Origin: RGIG5612 sp963599255
GTDB lineage: Bacteria > Bacillota > Clostridia > Lachnospirales > Lachnospiraceae
Length of the DNA: 11,767 nucleotides
Direction: 5' to 3'
Assembly (NCBI GenBank): GCA_963599255.1
Contig: CAVBWS010000058.1
Span: 1-11,767, forward strand
Positions 5,374-11,767 of the stretch are shown here, in pieces. Every line of letters starts with the position of its first letter. Within the stretch, counting starts at the first letter, position 1. The notes below the pieces were generated by a model. It saw only the letters and a list, made by a program, of their open reading frames with translations. It had not been told where the DNA came from and searched no databases. The position numbers and the translations under genes are program-made.

Positions 5374-7247
5374 TGTAATTGCTTTAGTTCCCTTTCAAGA
5401 CGTCTGCAGATGGAATCTGCATCTATTCTACATTCCTTATATTGGATATCGGTGCTGCCCTGCTCCACATATATATTAGGAATTGCTATATTTATTACTC
5501 TGATATCCGCATTTATACTATTTACATGACGAAGTACCGCCATGCCGTATCCGCCGATGATCACATTTTCCTCCAGGGTGATTATAACCTTATGATCACA
5601 CATCAGGTCATTTATCATCTTCTCATCAATAGGCTTAACAAATCTTGCATTAATGAGCGTAACGTTCAAGCCCCGTTCCTTGAGACGAGCTCTGACTTCC
5701 AGAGCTGTGGACATCATGGCGCCTACAGATATGATGGCGATATCCTTCTCCAGATATATGCCTTCGCTGCGTCCGAATACAATAGGCTCTCTGAACTCCT
5801 CCAGAACCTCCTTGGCCGCACCCCTTGGATATCTGATAGCTAGTGGTGCATTGAATCCTGCTGCAAAATTAATCGCATCCACCAGTTCCTGTCCATTCTT
5901 AGGAGCAATGATATTCATATTAGGGATGGTACTTAAATATGAAATATCGAATATGCCCTGATGGGTCTCACCGTCCTGACCTACCAGACCCGCTCTGTCT
6001 ATGCAGAAGGTAACAGGCAGGTTCTGAAGACAGACATCATGCATAACCTGGTCAAACGCTCTCTGAAGAAACGAGGAGTAAATAGCCACGAACGGCTTAT
6101 ATCCCACCGATGCCATGCCCGCTGCAAATGTTACGGCATGCTCTTCTGCTATGCCCACATCAAAAAACCTCTTAGGGAAATGTTCTTTAAATTTATTCAA
6201 TCCTGTTCCGTCAGGCATTGCTGCGGTAATAGCAATTACCCTCGGATCTTTCTCTGCCAACTGAATGATTGCATCCGAAAAATAGCTTGTATATGTTTTT
6301 CCGGAGGATTTGTTTACAAGCTCCCCGGTTGCTGGATCAAAGGGAGATATCCCATGGAATTTGTCCGGATGCTGCTCAGCCGGAAGATATCCCTTGCCCT
6401 TAACGGTTTTTACATGAATAACAACCGGGTGGTCTATCTGCTTGGCCTCGGTAATTATATTTCTCAGCCCTCTGATATCATGTCCATCAAAAGGTCCCAG
6501 ATAAGTAAGACCCATATCCTCGAATATAATGCCTGGAACGATCAGCTGCTTTAAACTGCTCTTAGTCTTTTTAATGTGCTTAATGGCTTTGTCTCCGAAC
6601 TTCGGGATCTTCTCCAGCACATCTACCACCCTTAATTTCAGGTTGTTATATCTCTGACCGGCTCTGAGTCCTGACAGATATGCTGACAGTCCTCCCACAT
6701 TCTTCGAGATGGACATCTCATTATCGTTTAAGATAATAATAAGATTACGCTTGATCTTAGAAGCGTTATTAAGTGCCTCGAATGCCAGTCCGCCTGTTAA
6801 CGAGCCGTCACCTATCACCGCTATAACAGTGGCATCATTATGATCTATTTCAAATGCCTCGGCTATACCCAGAGCCGCTGAAATAGATGTTGAAGAGTGT
6901 CCTGTATTAAAGGCATCATACTCTGACTCTCTTCTCTTAGGAAATCCGCTTAACCCTCCGTATTCTCTCAGATGGTCAAAACCATCTCTTCTTCCTGTCA
7001 GTATCTTATATACATAAGACTGATGTCCTACATCCCATACGATCTTATCCTCCGGCAGCTTCGTACATAACATAAGCGCCAGCGTAAGTTCCACTACTCC
7101 CAGGTTAGATGCAAGATGTCCTCCGGTCTTGCTAACCTTAAGCACCAGGAATCTGCGGATCTCATCTGCCAGTTCGCATAACTGCTCATCAGTCAGATCC
7201 TGCAGATCCTCCGGTTTATTTATTGTATCTAAAATCGGAAAATCCAT
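5370..7247 (-). CDS. dxs: 1-deoxy-D-xylulose-5-phosphate synthase
   Basis: DXS condenses pyruvate and glyceraldehyde 3-phosphate to 1-deoxyxylulose 5-phosphate, the first step of the non-mevalonate isoprenoid route and a precursor for thiamine and pyridoxal. The 625 residues match the usual length of about 620. Thiamine diphosphate and substrate elements are present: His44 in TGGHLASNLG, His75 in DVGHQ, GHSST (116-120), the GDGSLTGG motif at 146-153 with the following Asn pair, DNEMSISKNVG (175-185), FDGHD, and the catalytic Glu368 in IAEEHAVTF. DRAGLVGQDGETHQG in the pyrimidine-binding domain and a transketolase C-terminal domain complete the fold. Its ATG shares one base with the ispA stop (TAATG), and its stop overlaps tlyA (ATGA). 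A modest AGAGAGAAA precedes the start. Placement beside ispA puts two steps of prenyl synthesis in one transcript. Confidence 0.98.
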   Translation of the reverse strand: MDFPILDTINKPEDLQDLTDEQLCELADEIRRFLVLKVSKTGGHLASNLGVVELTLALMLCTKLPEDKIVWDVGHQSYVYKILTGRRDGFDHLREYGGLSGFPKRRESEYDAFNTGHSSTSISAALGIAEAFEIDHNDATVIAVIGDGSLTGGLAFEALNNASKIKRNLIIILNDNEMSISKNVGGLSAYLSGLRAGQRYNNLKLRVVDVLEKIPKFGDKAIKHIKKTKSSLKQLIVPGIIFEDMGLTYLGPFDGHDIRGLRNIITEAKQIDHPVVIHVKTVKGKGYLPAEQHPDKFHGISPFDPATGELVNKSSGKTYTSYFSDAIIQLAEKDPRVIAITAAMPDGTGLNKFKEHFPKRFFDVGIAEEHAVTFAAGMASVGYKPFVAIYSSFLQRAFDQVMHDVCLQNLPVTFCIDRAGLVGQDGETHQGIFDISYLSTIPNMNIIAPKNGQELVDAINFAAGFNAPLAIRYPRGAAKEVLEEFREPIVFGRSEGIYLEKDIAIISVGAMMSTALEVRARLKERGLNVTLINARFVKPIDEKMINDLMCDHKVIITLEENVIIGGYGMAVLRHVNSINADIRVINIAIPNIYVEQGSTDIQYKECRIDADSICRRLERELKQLQ

Positions 7248-8161
7248 TATTTCTCTCTGTCGATCAGATCGACAATTAACTCCCTCAAAAATGTATTTGT
7301 CTCGCTGAGGCTGTCAAATATCTTAAGTGCCTCGTCTGTATGATCCTTAACGGCTCGCCTTGCCGCATCCAGACCATATATGCTGACATATGTCTGTTTA
7401 TTATTTTTCTCGTCACTTCCTATGGCCTTGCCCAGAACTTCCTGGCTTCCCACAACATCCAATATATCATCCTGGATCTGAAATGCCATGCCTATGTATC
7501 CGGCCATTTTCTGGACAGCACTGACTTCATCATCACCTGCGTGTCCCAGAATAGCGCCCATCATAAATGATGCCTCTATAAGAGCAGAAGTCTTATTGTT
7601 GTATATATACTCAAGACAATTTTTATCTATTTCAAATTCATGGTGCTTATCGTCATATACATCCACAGACTGTCCGCCCACCATGCCATTTATTCCTGCC
7701 TTAGATGCCAGAACCCGGGCTGACCTGACTGCTGCAGTCACCTCTTCATAATCGCTGCAGTTGGTGATCGCATTAAGCACCACCTCATATGCCAGATTAA
7801 GAAGTGCGTCTCCGGCCAGGATTCCTGCAGCCTCGCCATACTGTGCATGGGTTGTAAGCTGCCCTCGTCTGTATTCATCATTGTCCATGGCAGGAAGGTC
7901 ATCATGCACCAGCGAATATGTATGTATGAATTCTATTGCCGCCATAAAGACATGAACTATCTCGGGTTCTGCCTTATCAGCTCCGCCGAACATTCTGTAG
8001 GTTTCCTGAACAAACATAGGCCGCAGCCTCTTGCCTCCAGCCTTAACGGAATAATTCACAGCCTTCACCAGTTCTGTATTATACTCATCCGCTTCAGGAA
8101 GGAACCTGTATATAATATCGTTAATTTCCTCTATACGTCTCTTAAGAATCAGCCTGTCCAT
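7247..8161 (-). CDS. ispA: Polyprenyl synthetase, probably farnesyl diphosphate synthase
   Basis: This trans-prenyltransferase adds isopentenyl diphosphate to allylic primers, most likely ending at the C15 farnesyl stage that feeds undecaprenyl and quinone precursors. The 304 residues show AGGKRLRP (41-48), the first aspartate-rich motif DDLPAMD (87-93), GGQSVDV (162-168), and the second aspartate-rich motif DDILD (231-235) followed by the KNNKQTY block. A tyrosine five residues before the first motif and the two-residue insertion within it fit bacterial type II farnesyl synthases; a geranylgeranyl product cannot be excluded from sequence alone. A strong AGGAGAGG site lies inside the end of xseB, and the start ATG shares one base with the xseB stop (TAATG). 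The order xseB-ispA-dxs is standard in Clostridia. Confidence 0.95.
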   Translation of the reverse strand: MDRLILKRRIEEINDIIYRFLPEADEYNTELVKAVNYSVKAGGKRLRPMFVQETYRMFGGADKAEPEIVHVFMAAIEFIHTYSLVHDDLPAMDNDEYRRGQLTTHAQYGEAAGILAGDALLNLAYEVVLNAITNCSDYEEVTAAVRSARVLASKAGINGMVGGQSVDVYDDKHHEFEIDKNCLEYIYNNKTSALIEASFMMGAILGHAGDDEVSAVQKMAGYIGMAFQIQDDILDVVGSQEVLGKAIGSDEKNNKQTYVSIYGLDAARRAVKDHTDEALKIFDSLSETNTFLRELIVDLIDREK

Positions 8162-8364
8162 TATTCCTCTCCTGCAGTAATCTTATGAATATCACACTGG
8201 ATCTTATCTATCTTCTTGTTGCAGTTTTCCACCAGTGACAATCCCTTTTTATATAATGCAAATGTCTCCTCTAAGGATAATTCCTCTGACTGCATCTTAT
8301 CTACGATCGTCTCCAGCTGTTCAAATGACTGCTCTATTGAAATCTCTTTGTTTTCATTTTCCAT
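8161..8364 (-). CDS. xseB: Exodeoxyribonuclease VII small subunit
   Basis: XseB pairs in several copies with XseA to form exonuclease VII, which degrades single-stranded DNA from both ends and helps in repair. The 67-residue protein has the family's helical pattern: SIEQSFEQLETIVDKMQSEE, then LSLEETFALYKKGLSLVENC, a lysine-rich turn and a short tail. Length is typical (about 60-80). The ATG at 8364 has no good ribosome binding site close by. Unusually, it is parted from xseA by 197 bp; most relatives have the two genes touching or overlapping. A weak promoter lies in that gap. The stop shares a base with the start of ispA. Confidence 0.94.
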   Translation of the reverse strand: MENENKEISIEQSFEQLETIVDKMQSEELSLEETFALYKKGLSLVENCNKKIDKIQCDIHKITAGEE

Positions 8365-8416
8365 GGTTGCACGCTCATTTCTATTACTATATACGCTTCC
8401 GGGCAGCCTGCGGTAT

Positions 8417-8445
8417 ATTTTAGCATCCCGGTATAACAGTTATAA
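8417..8445 (-). promoter_or_regulatory. Possible promoter for the xseB-ispA-dxs run, with overlapping inverted repeat
   Basis: The minus strand carries TAAAAT (8417-8422) with a TGC extended -10 element directly upstream, and a weak -35 TTATAA (8440-8445) at 17-nt spacing. A 6-bp inverted repeat (8437-8442 and 8448-8453, 5-bp loop) overlaps the -35 box and could be a protein site. Support is by consensus only. Confidence 0.35.
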
Positions 8446-8561
8446 ATTAACTGCACTGTATCCCTGTCTGTTTTTCCTAATATTATGCATGATTACAGAA
8501 GAAAATGCTGATATTATTAACGCCGTGATACAGGAGAAACAGTCTCATCATCAGAAATTTA

Positions 8562-9776
8562 TTACCTGTTTATGCTCTTAACCGCACATGCTGCTGCACT
8601 TATAATGCCGTCAGATACATTGATCTCCAGCTCATCCCCGGGTTTAACCTGTTTAACCGACTTTATGGCACGTCCGTCCGGATCGGTTACAAATGAATAC
8701 CCTTCTGACAGTCTCTTAAGAGGTGACAATCCCTCCAGACGTTCTGTTAATGTGATCAGCCTCTCTCTTCTGTCAGACAGCCTGCCCTTCAGTATTTCAT
8801 CCATACTGCTTACGAGATCTGCCAGATACTGCTGTTTCTGAATGATCTGGTTCTGCGGTGATAATTTGTCTAACCTAAGCTTGTAATTTTCTGTCTTTGC
8901 TGAGTAATGTCTTATTTTATTGCTCAGGGCGTACTGCATACTGTATATATAATTATTCAGATCATCCGAGAATCTCTGATAATCGAAAACTGCCAGTTCC
9001 GCTGCAGCAGAAGGTGTAGGTGCACGAAGGTCAGCCGCCCAGTCAGCAATGGTTGTATCTGTCTCATGTCCTACTGCAGATATGATGGGAGTTTTGGCAT
9101 CAAATATTGCTCTTGCAACATTTTCCTCGTTAAATGCCCACAGATCTTCAATGGAGCCGCCGCCTCGTCCCACTATAATAGCATCCAGATTCATCTCATC
9201 CAGAGCCCTTATGCCTTCACATATAGTCCGGGATGCGCCCTGACCTTGAACCTGTGCCGGATAGAGATATATCTGACAGTAGGGATTTCGCCTAGACGCC
9301 ACGTTATAGATATCTCTTATGACCGCCCCTGTTTCGGCGGTAACGACACCTATCTTCATGGAAAACCTGGGGATTGCCTTCTTATAGCAGGCATCAAACA
9401 TGCCGGACTCTTCCAGCCTCAGCCTTAGTTCCTCATATTTTCTGTATAACTCTCCCAGACCTTCATTTTCGATCCTTCTGGCATATAATTGGTATCTGCC
9501 GTCTCTTTCATATACTGATACATTGCCATATACAACAACCTGCATACCGTCCTCCAGACGGAATCTAAGGCTTGCTGCACTGGATGCGAACATAACTGCT
9601 GCGATGGTTCCCGAGGCATCCTTAAGGGAAAAATATATATGCCCGGAATAATGATATTTGCAGTTGGAGATCTCGCCCTTTACATATACATTCTTCAGTA
9701 TGAAATCATCCTCAAATAATCTCTTGATATATGAATTGATCTGCTGAACCGAATAAATGTTTTTATTTGCCTGCAT
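8562..9776 (-). CDS. xseA: Exodeoxyribonuclease VII large subunit
   Basis: XseA is the catalytic subunit of exonuclease VII, a metal-dependent nuclease acting on single-stranded DNA. Its 404 residues show an N-terminal OB-fold (about 10-100, with YVKGEISNCKYHYSGHIYFS and the KDASGTIAAVMF block), the catalytic domain with IGVVTAETGAVIRDI (142-156), VGRGGGSIEDLWAFNEE (202-218), GHETD (236-240) and RAPTPSAAAELA (251-262), a helical region that forms the long coiled coil (about 265-355), and the closing GYSFVTDPDGR and GDELEINVSDG segments. Length is normal and all signature motifs are intact. The ATG overlaps the end of nusB by 14 bases in another frame, so translation is probably coupled. After the stop comes a 197-bp gap before xseB in which I find no gene. 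Confidence 0.97.
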   Translation of the reverse strand: MQANKNIYSVQQINSYIKRLFEDDFILKNVYVKGEISNCKYHYSGHIYFSLKDASGTIAAVMFASSAASLRFRLEDGMQVVVYGNVSVYERDGRYQLYARRIENEGLGELYRKYEELRLRLEESGMFDACYKKAIPRFSMKIGVVTAETGAVIRDIYNVASRRNPYCQIYLYPAQVQGQGASRTICEGIRALDEMNLDAIIVGRGGGSIEDLWAFNEENVARAIFDAKTPIISAVGHETDTTIADWAADLRAPTPSAAAELAVFDYQRFSDDLNNYIYSMQYALSNKIRHYSAKTENYKLRLDKLSPQNQIIQKQQYLADLVSSMDEILKGRLSDRRERLITLTERLEGLSPLKRLSEGYSFVTDPDGRAIKSVKQVKPGDELEINVSDGIISAAACAVKSINR

Positions 9777-10185
9777 TTTGGGCTACCTTAGCTAAAATAC
9801 CATTTACAAATGAACCCGAGTTATCTGTTCCGTAATTTTTAGCAAGCTCAACTGCTTCATTGATAGCTGCAGCATTCGGAACATCTGCATCATATACTAT
9901 CTCGTAATATGCCAGCCTGAGAGCCGTAAGATCCGCCAGGTTCATACGCTTGGTTTTCCAGCCTATGCTGAACTTATCTAACTGCTCGTCAATCTCCGGT
10001 ATCTTCTCACATACAGCCAGAACCCTGTTGGTTATATATGCGATCTCCTCTTCCTTATATTCATCTTCGTCAATAAAGAAGCTCTTGATCTGCGCCGGCA
10101 TCTCAGTTAAACAATAACAATCAGCCCTGAACAAGATCAGAAATGCCGTCTCTCTTAGTTGCGTTCTTCTAGTAATCTTAATCAT
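9763..10185 (-). CDS. nusB: Transcription antitermination factor NusB
   Basis: NusB, with NusE (ribosomal protein S10), binds boxA RNA and keeps RNA polymerase from terminating early in rRNA operons. The 140-residue all-helical protein shows the family N-terminus RRTQLRETAFLILF, the acidic mid-region, and the strongly conserved C-terminal half: LADLTALRLAYYEI, then VPNAAAINEAVELAKNYGTDNSGSFVNGILAKVA. Length is normal. AGAGGA lies 5 nt before the ATG. It heads the nusB-xseA-xseB-ispA-dxs-tlyA-nadK set. The alkaline shock protein gene (asp23/amaP), often upstream of nusB, is not here; rlmH is instead. The upstream gap has a hairpin, a palindrome and a candidate promoter, so nusB may be separately controlled. 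Confidence 0.97.
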   Translation of the reverse strand: MIKITRRTQLRETAFLILFRADCYCLTEMPAQIKSFFIDEDEYKEEEIAYITNRVLAVCEKIPEIDEQLDKFSIGWKTKRMNLADLTALRLAYYEIVYDADVPNAAAINEAVELAKNYGTDNSGSFVNGILAKVAQNAGK

Positions 10186-10206
10186 AATATTCCTCTTTTA
10201 CACACA

Positions 10207-10237
10207 ATAACAGGGTGCTGTTTGGGCACCCTGTTAT
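10207..10237 (-). terminator. Strong hairpin between rlmH and nusB: terminator or leader structure
   Basis: A perfect 12-bp stem (10207-10218 with 10226-10237) encloses a 7-nt loop; the inner half is G+C rich. On the minus strand the stem is followed by TGTGTGT, U-rich but without a clean U run, so it could be an imperfect terminator of the rlmH transcript or a structure in the nusB leader. It ends about 12 nt before the nusB ribosome binding site. Confidence 0.5.
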
Positions 10238-10247
10238 CAATATCCAG

Positions 10248-10288
10248 TTAACGCGTTAAATCTAAATTCATAATGCTTCTCATGTTAA
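10248..10288 (-). promoter_or_regulatory. Candidate nusB promoter with perfect palindrome TTAACGCGTTAA at the start point
   Basis: On the minus strand TTAACA (10283-10288) and TAGATT (10259-10264) are 18 nt apart, placing the start near 10252. The 12-bp perfect palindrome TTAACGCGTTAA (10248-10259) covers that start, a position suited to a repressor. The -10 box is only a 4 of 6 match, so this remains tentative. Confidence 0.35.
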
Positions 10289-10293
10289 CCAAC

Positions 10294-10770
10294 TTATTTA
10301 TGATAAGGCTCATTTCTGGATATCTTAAATGATCTGTATATCTGTTCCAGCAATATCACCCTCATCAACTGGTGCGGAAATGTCATGTCAGAGAAGCTGA
10401 GCTTGTAATCCGCCCTTGCCGAAACCTCCGGGCTGAGTCCCAGTGAGCCGCCTATGACAAATGCCACATCAGAATGTCCTGTATTCCTGAGCATTTGCAT
10501 ATGATCCGCCAGAGCCTCAGAGCTGAGCTTCCTGCCATTTATTTCTAAAGTGATCACGTAATCCTTATCAGCTAAATTTTCAAGGATGTGTTTTCCTTCC
10601 CTGCTTTTAATCTGCAGAAGGATCGCCTCGGGCGCTGCGTCCGGGCATTTCTCGTCAGGCACCTGAATGATCTGCAGCTTAGTATATGCTCCTAATCTCT
10701 TAGAATATTCAGCAATCGCATCAGTGAAGAATTTTTCTTTTATTTTGCCAACGGCTACTATCTTAATCAT
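10294..10770 (-). CDS. rlmH: 23S rRNA (pseudouridine-1915) N3-methyltransferase RlmH
   Basis: RlmH methylates pseudouridine 1915 of helix 69 in 23S rRNA, on the assembled 70S ribosome, using S-adenosylmethionine. The 158-residue protein is a minimal SPOUT methyltransferase of normal length. It has the start MIKIVAVGKIKEKFF, the knot region FVIGGSLGLSPEV (about 104-116), SFSDMTFPHQLMRVILLEQIYR (125-146), and the invariant C-terminal EPYHK that forms part of the active site. Its ATG overlaps the stop of the upstream repeat protein as ATGA, with no clear ribosome binding site of its own, so it is probably translated by coupling. The gap after it carries a hairpin and palindrome before nusB. Identity is secure. 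Confidence 0.98.
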   Translation of the reverse strand: MIKIVAVGKIKEKFFTDAIAEYSKRLGAYTKLQIIQVPDEKCPDAAPEAILLQIKSREGKHILENLADKDYVITLEINGRKLSSEALADHMQMLRNTGHSDVAFVIGGSLGLSPEVSARADYKLSFSDMTFPHQLMRVILLEQIYRSFKISRNEPYHK

Positions 10771-11767
10771 TCATCTACAGTAAATGTATTGCCGGATGGT
10801 GTAGCACCTGACACACCGCCATAGTTTACACCTACAGCATCGTACTGTGAGCTTGTAAGAGTTCCGTCAGTTGTGTAGAAATCCACACGTACGATGTAAT
10901 ATTGATATCCGTCAATCTCGTATACGCCGATGTTCTGCATCTTAGCATATCCGTCTGCGGTATTAAGATCGTTATCAAGGATCTCATCCGTTGCCATAAG
11001 AACATTGATCAATGCCTGCTGTGGTGAAACATCGTAATTAACAGTAAGTGTGTATTCACAAGTTGTTACATCACTTGTAACTCCGTTCTTAACAGCGATA
11101 GCCTTGAAGGTGCTTGTCTCTGTCGGCATCTTGATAGTGCCGGTATACTTAGTTGAATTCTCGGTAGGGTCAGAGCCGTCTAATGTATAGTAGATCGTAG
11201 CTCCGTCCTCTGCTGTAACCTCGATATCAGCATCATCTGTATATTCGCCGGATGCAGGTGTTACCTGTGGTGCTGCTACAGTAGTAGTTCCGGCTCCCGT
11301 ATCAGATACATTCGTATCATCAGCTGCAGCCGCAGTTCCGTCCAGCTTAAATGAAACTGACAGTTCACCTGTCTTCGCATTATCCTTATCAAATGCTGCC
11401 GCCCTTAATGTTACGTTAGGATATGTAGCCTGAACATCAGATCCTGACAAACTGAAGGCTCCTGTGTAAGCCCTTGAACTTGTGGTCGGCTCACTTCCGT
11501 CTAATGTATAATAAATGATTCCGCCTAAGGCATCGCTTATAGTGATCACATACGGAGATGTATATGTGCTTCCGTCTATAACATTTGCTGTAAGCGTAGA
11601 TGTTTCAGCTACCTGCGAATTGCCTGATGAGCTTGACTTGCCATCGAATACTCCCAGAATATACATAACTCCTATAGCTGTAGCGGCTATGATTATGAAA
11701 ATTACGAGAATCGTAAATACCTTGCCGGATGTCTGACTGTCATTTCCTCTGTCATATGAATATGATC
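10767..11767 (-). CDS. Membrane-anchored protein with two chitobiase/hexosaminidase C-terminal-like repeats (N-terminus beyond right edge)
   Basis: The frame is open to the right edge, giving 332 visible residues with the start missing. A methionine at 11666 exists but lies within the membrane helix, so it is not a credible start. From the edge, about 15 polar residues precede one hydrophobic helix (VFTILVIFIIIAATAIGV and onward; roughly 11646-11720), then a Ser-rich linker. Two tandem modules follow (about 11340-11567 and 11043-11303). Each carries the motif IIYYTLDGSEPT or TIYYTLDGSDPT and ends in a beta-rich stretch, the pattern of the Fn3-associated/CHB_HEX C-terminal families found in surface and carbohydrate-active proteins. 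An Ala/Thr/Asp linker parts them. The last 90 residues form a separate unrecognised domain with a GYQYYIVRVDFYTTDGTLTS core. The layout suggests a short cytoplasmic N-terminus and an external C-terminus; relatives often begin with a zinc ribbon, which cannot be seen here. No catalytic residues are evident. It overlaps rlmH by ATGA. Confidence 0.85.
   Translation of the reverse strand, partial: SYSYDRGNDSQTSGKVFTILVIFIIIAATAIGVMYILGVFDGKSSSSGNSQVAETSTLTANVIDGSTYTSPYVITISDALGGIIYYTLDGSEPTTSSRAYTGAFSLSGSDVQATYPNVTLRAAAFDKDNAKTGELSVSFKLDGTAAAADDTNVSDTGAGTTTVAAPQVTPASGEYTDDADIEVTAEDGATIYYTLDGSDPTENSTKYTGTIKMPTETSTFKAIAVKNGVTSDVTTCEYTLTVNYDVSPQQALINVLMATDEILDNDLNTADGYAKMQNIGVYEIDGYQYYIVRVDFYTTDGTLTSSQYDAVGVNYGGVSGATPSGNTFTVDE

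Noticed and set aside
8216..8581. Plus-strand open frame of 121 codons spanning xseB and the gap to xseA
   Set aside because: Most of it is the shadow of xseB and the end of xseA, it has no good ribosome binding site, and its composition is not protein-like.
11664..11666. ATG as the start of the right-edge repeat protein
   Set aside because: It falls within the membrane helix, and the frame continues upstream to the window edge with helix and linker residues.
11515..11736. Plus-strand open frame opposite the membrane helix and first repeat of the right-edge protein
   Set aside because: It mirrors a real coding region whose minus-strand frame has clear domain repeats; the plus-strand product has no recognisable pattern.
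1..11767. Mobile elements, CRISPR arrays, toxin-antitoxin or phage genes
   Set aside because: No transposase, integrase, spaced direct repeats or phage-type genes were seen; every long frame on the minus strand is a housekeeping or exported protein.

Overview
This window looks like a stretch of ordinary chromosome from a Clostridia-class Bacillota, most likely a Lachnospiraceae-type gut or rumen anaerobe. The reasons are a moderate-to-low G+C content, strong AGGAGG-type ribosome binding sites, the gene order nusB-xseA-xseB-ispA-dxs-tlyA-nadK typical of Clostridia, and the style of the two exported proteins. The family-level placement is inference. Every gene I can support lies on the minus strand, so transcription runs from high to low coordinates.

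In order of transcription: a membrane-anchored protein with two chitobiase/hexosaminidase C-terminal-like (Fn3-associated) repeats, cut by the right edge (10767-11767), overlaps rlmH (10294-10770) by the four bases ATGA. After a gap holding a strong hairpin, a perfect 12-bp palindrome and a candidate promoter come nusB (9763-10185) and xseA (8562-9776), which overlap by 14 bases. A 197-bp gap with a possible promoter follows. Then comes a tightly packed run: xseB, ispA, dxs, tlyA and nadK (8364 down to 3714), joined by TAATG or ATGA overlaps or a 1-nt gap. gpmI follows nadK by only 18 bases, in the place where Clostridia and Bacillus usually carry argR and recN. After a 231-bp gap with two candidate promoters come secG (TTG start with a perfect Shine-Dalgarno), a terminator, smpB, and the tmRNA gene ssrA with its own terminator. 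Last, across a promoter region with a perfect 22-bp palindrome, begins an exported acidic protein cut by the left edge (1-309).

Functionally the genes are mostly housekeeping: ribosome maturation and rescue (rlmH, tlyA, smpB, ssrA), transcription antitermination (nusB), DNA repair (exonuclease VII), isoprenoid supply (dxs, ispA), NADP supply (nadK), glycolysis (gpmI) and protein export (secG). smpB and ssrA encode the two partners of trans-translation and sit next to each other. I see no mobile element, CRISPR array, tRNA, rRNA or pseudogene, and no credible plus-strand gene.

I found no clear sign of a new multi-gene system. The items most worth a second look are the membrane-anchored repeat protein coupled to rlmH, the palindromes at the promoters of the left-edge gene and of nusB, the gene order around gpmI, and possible alternative hairpins ahead of smpB.
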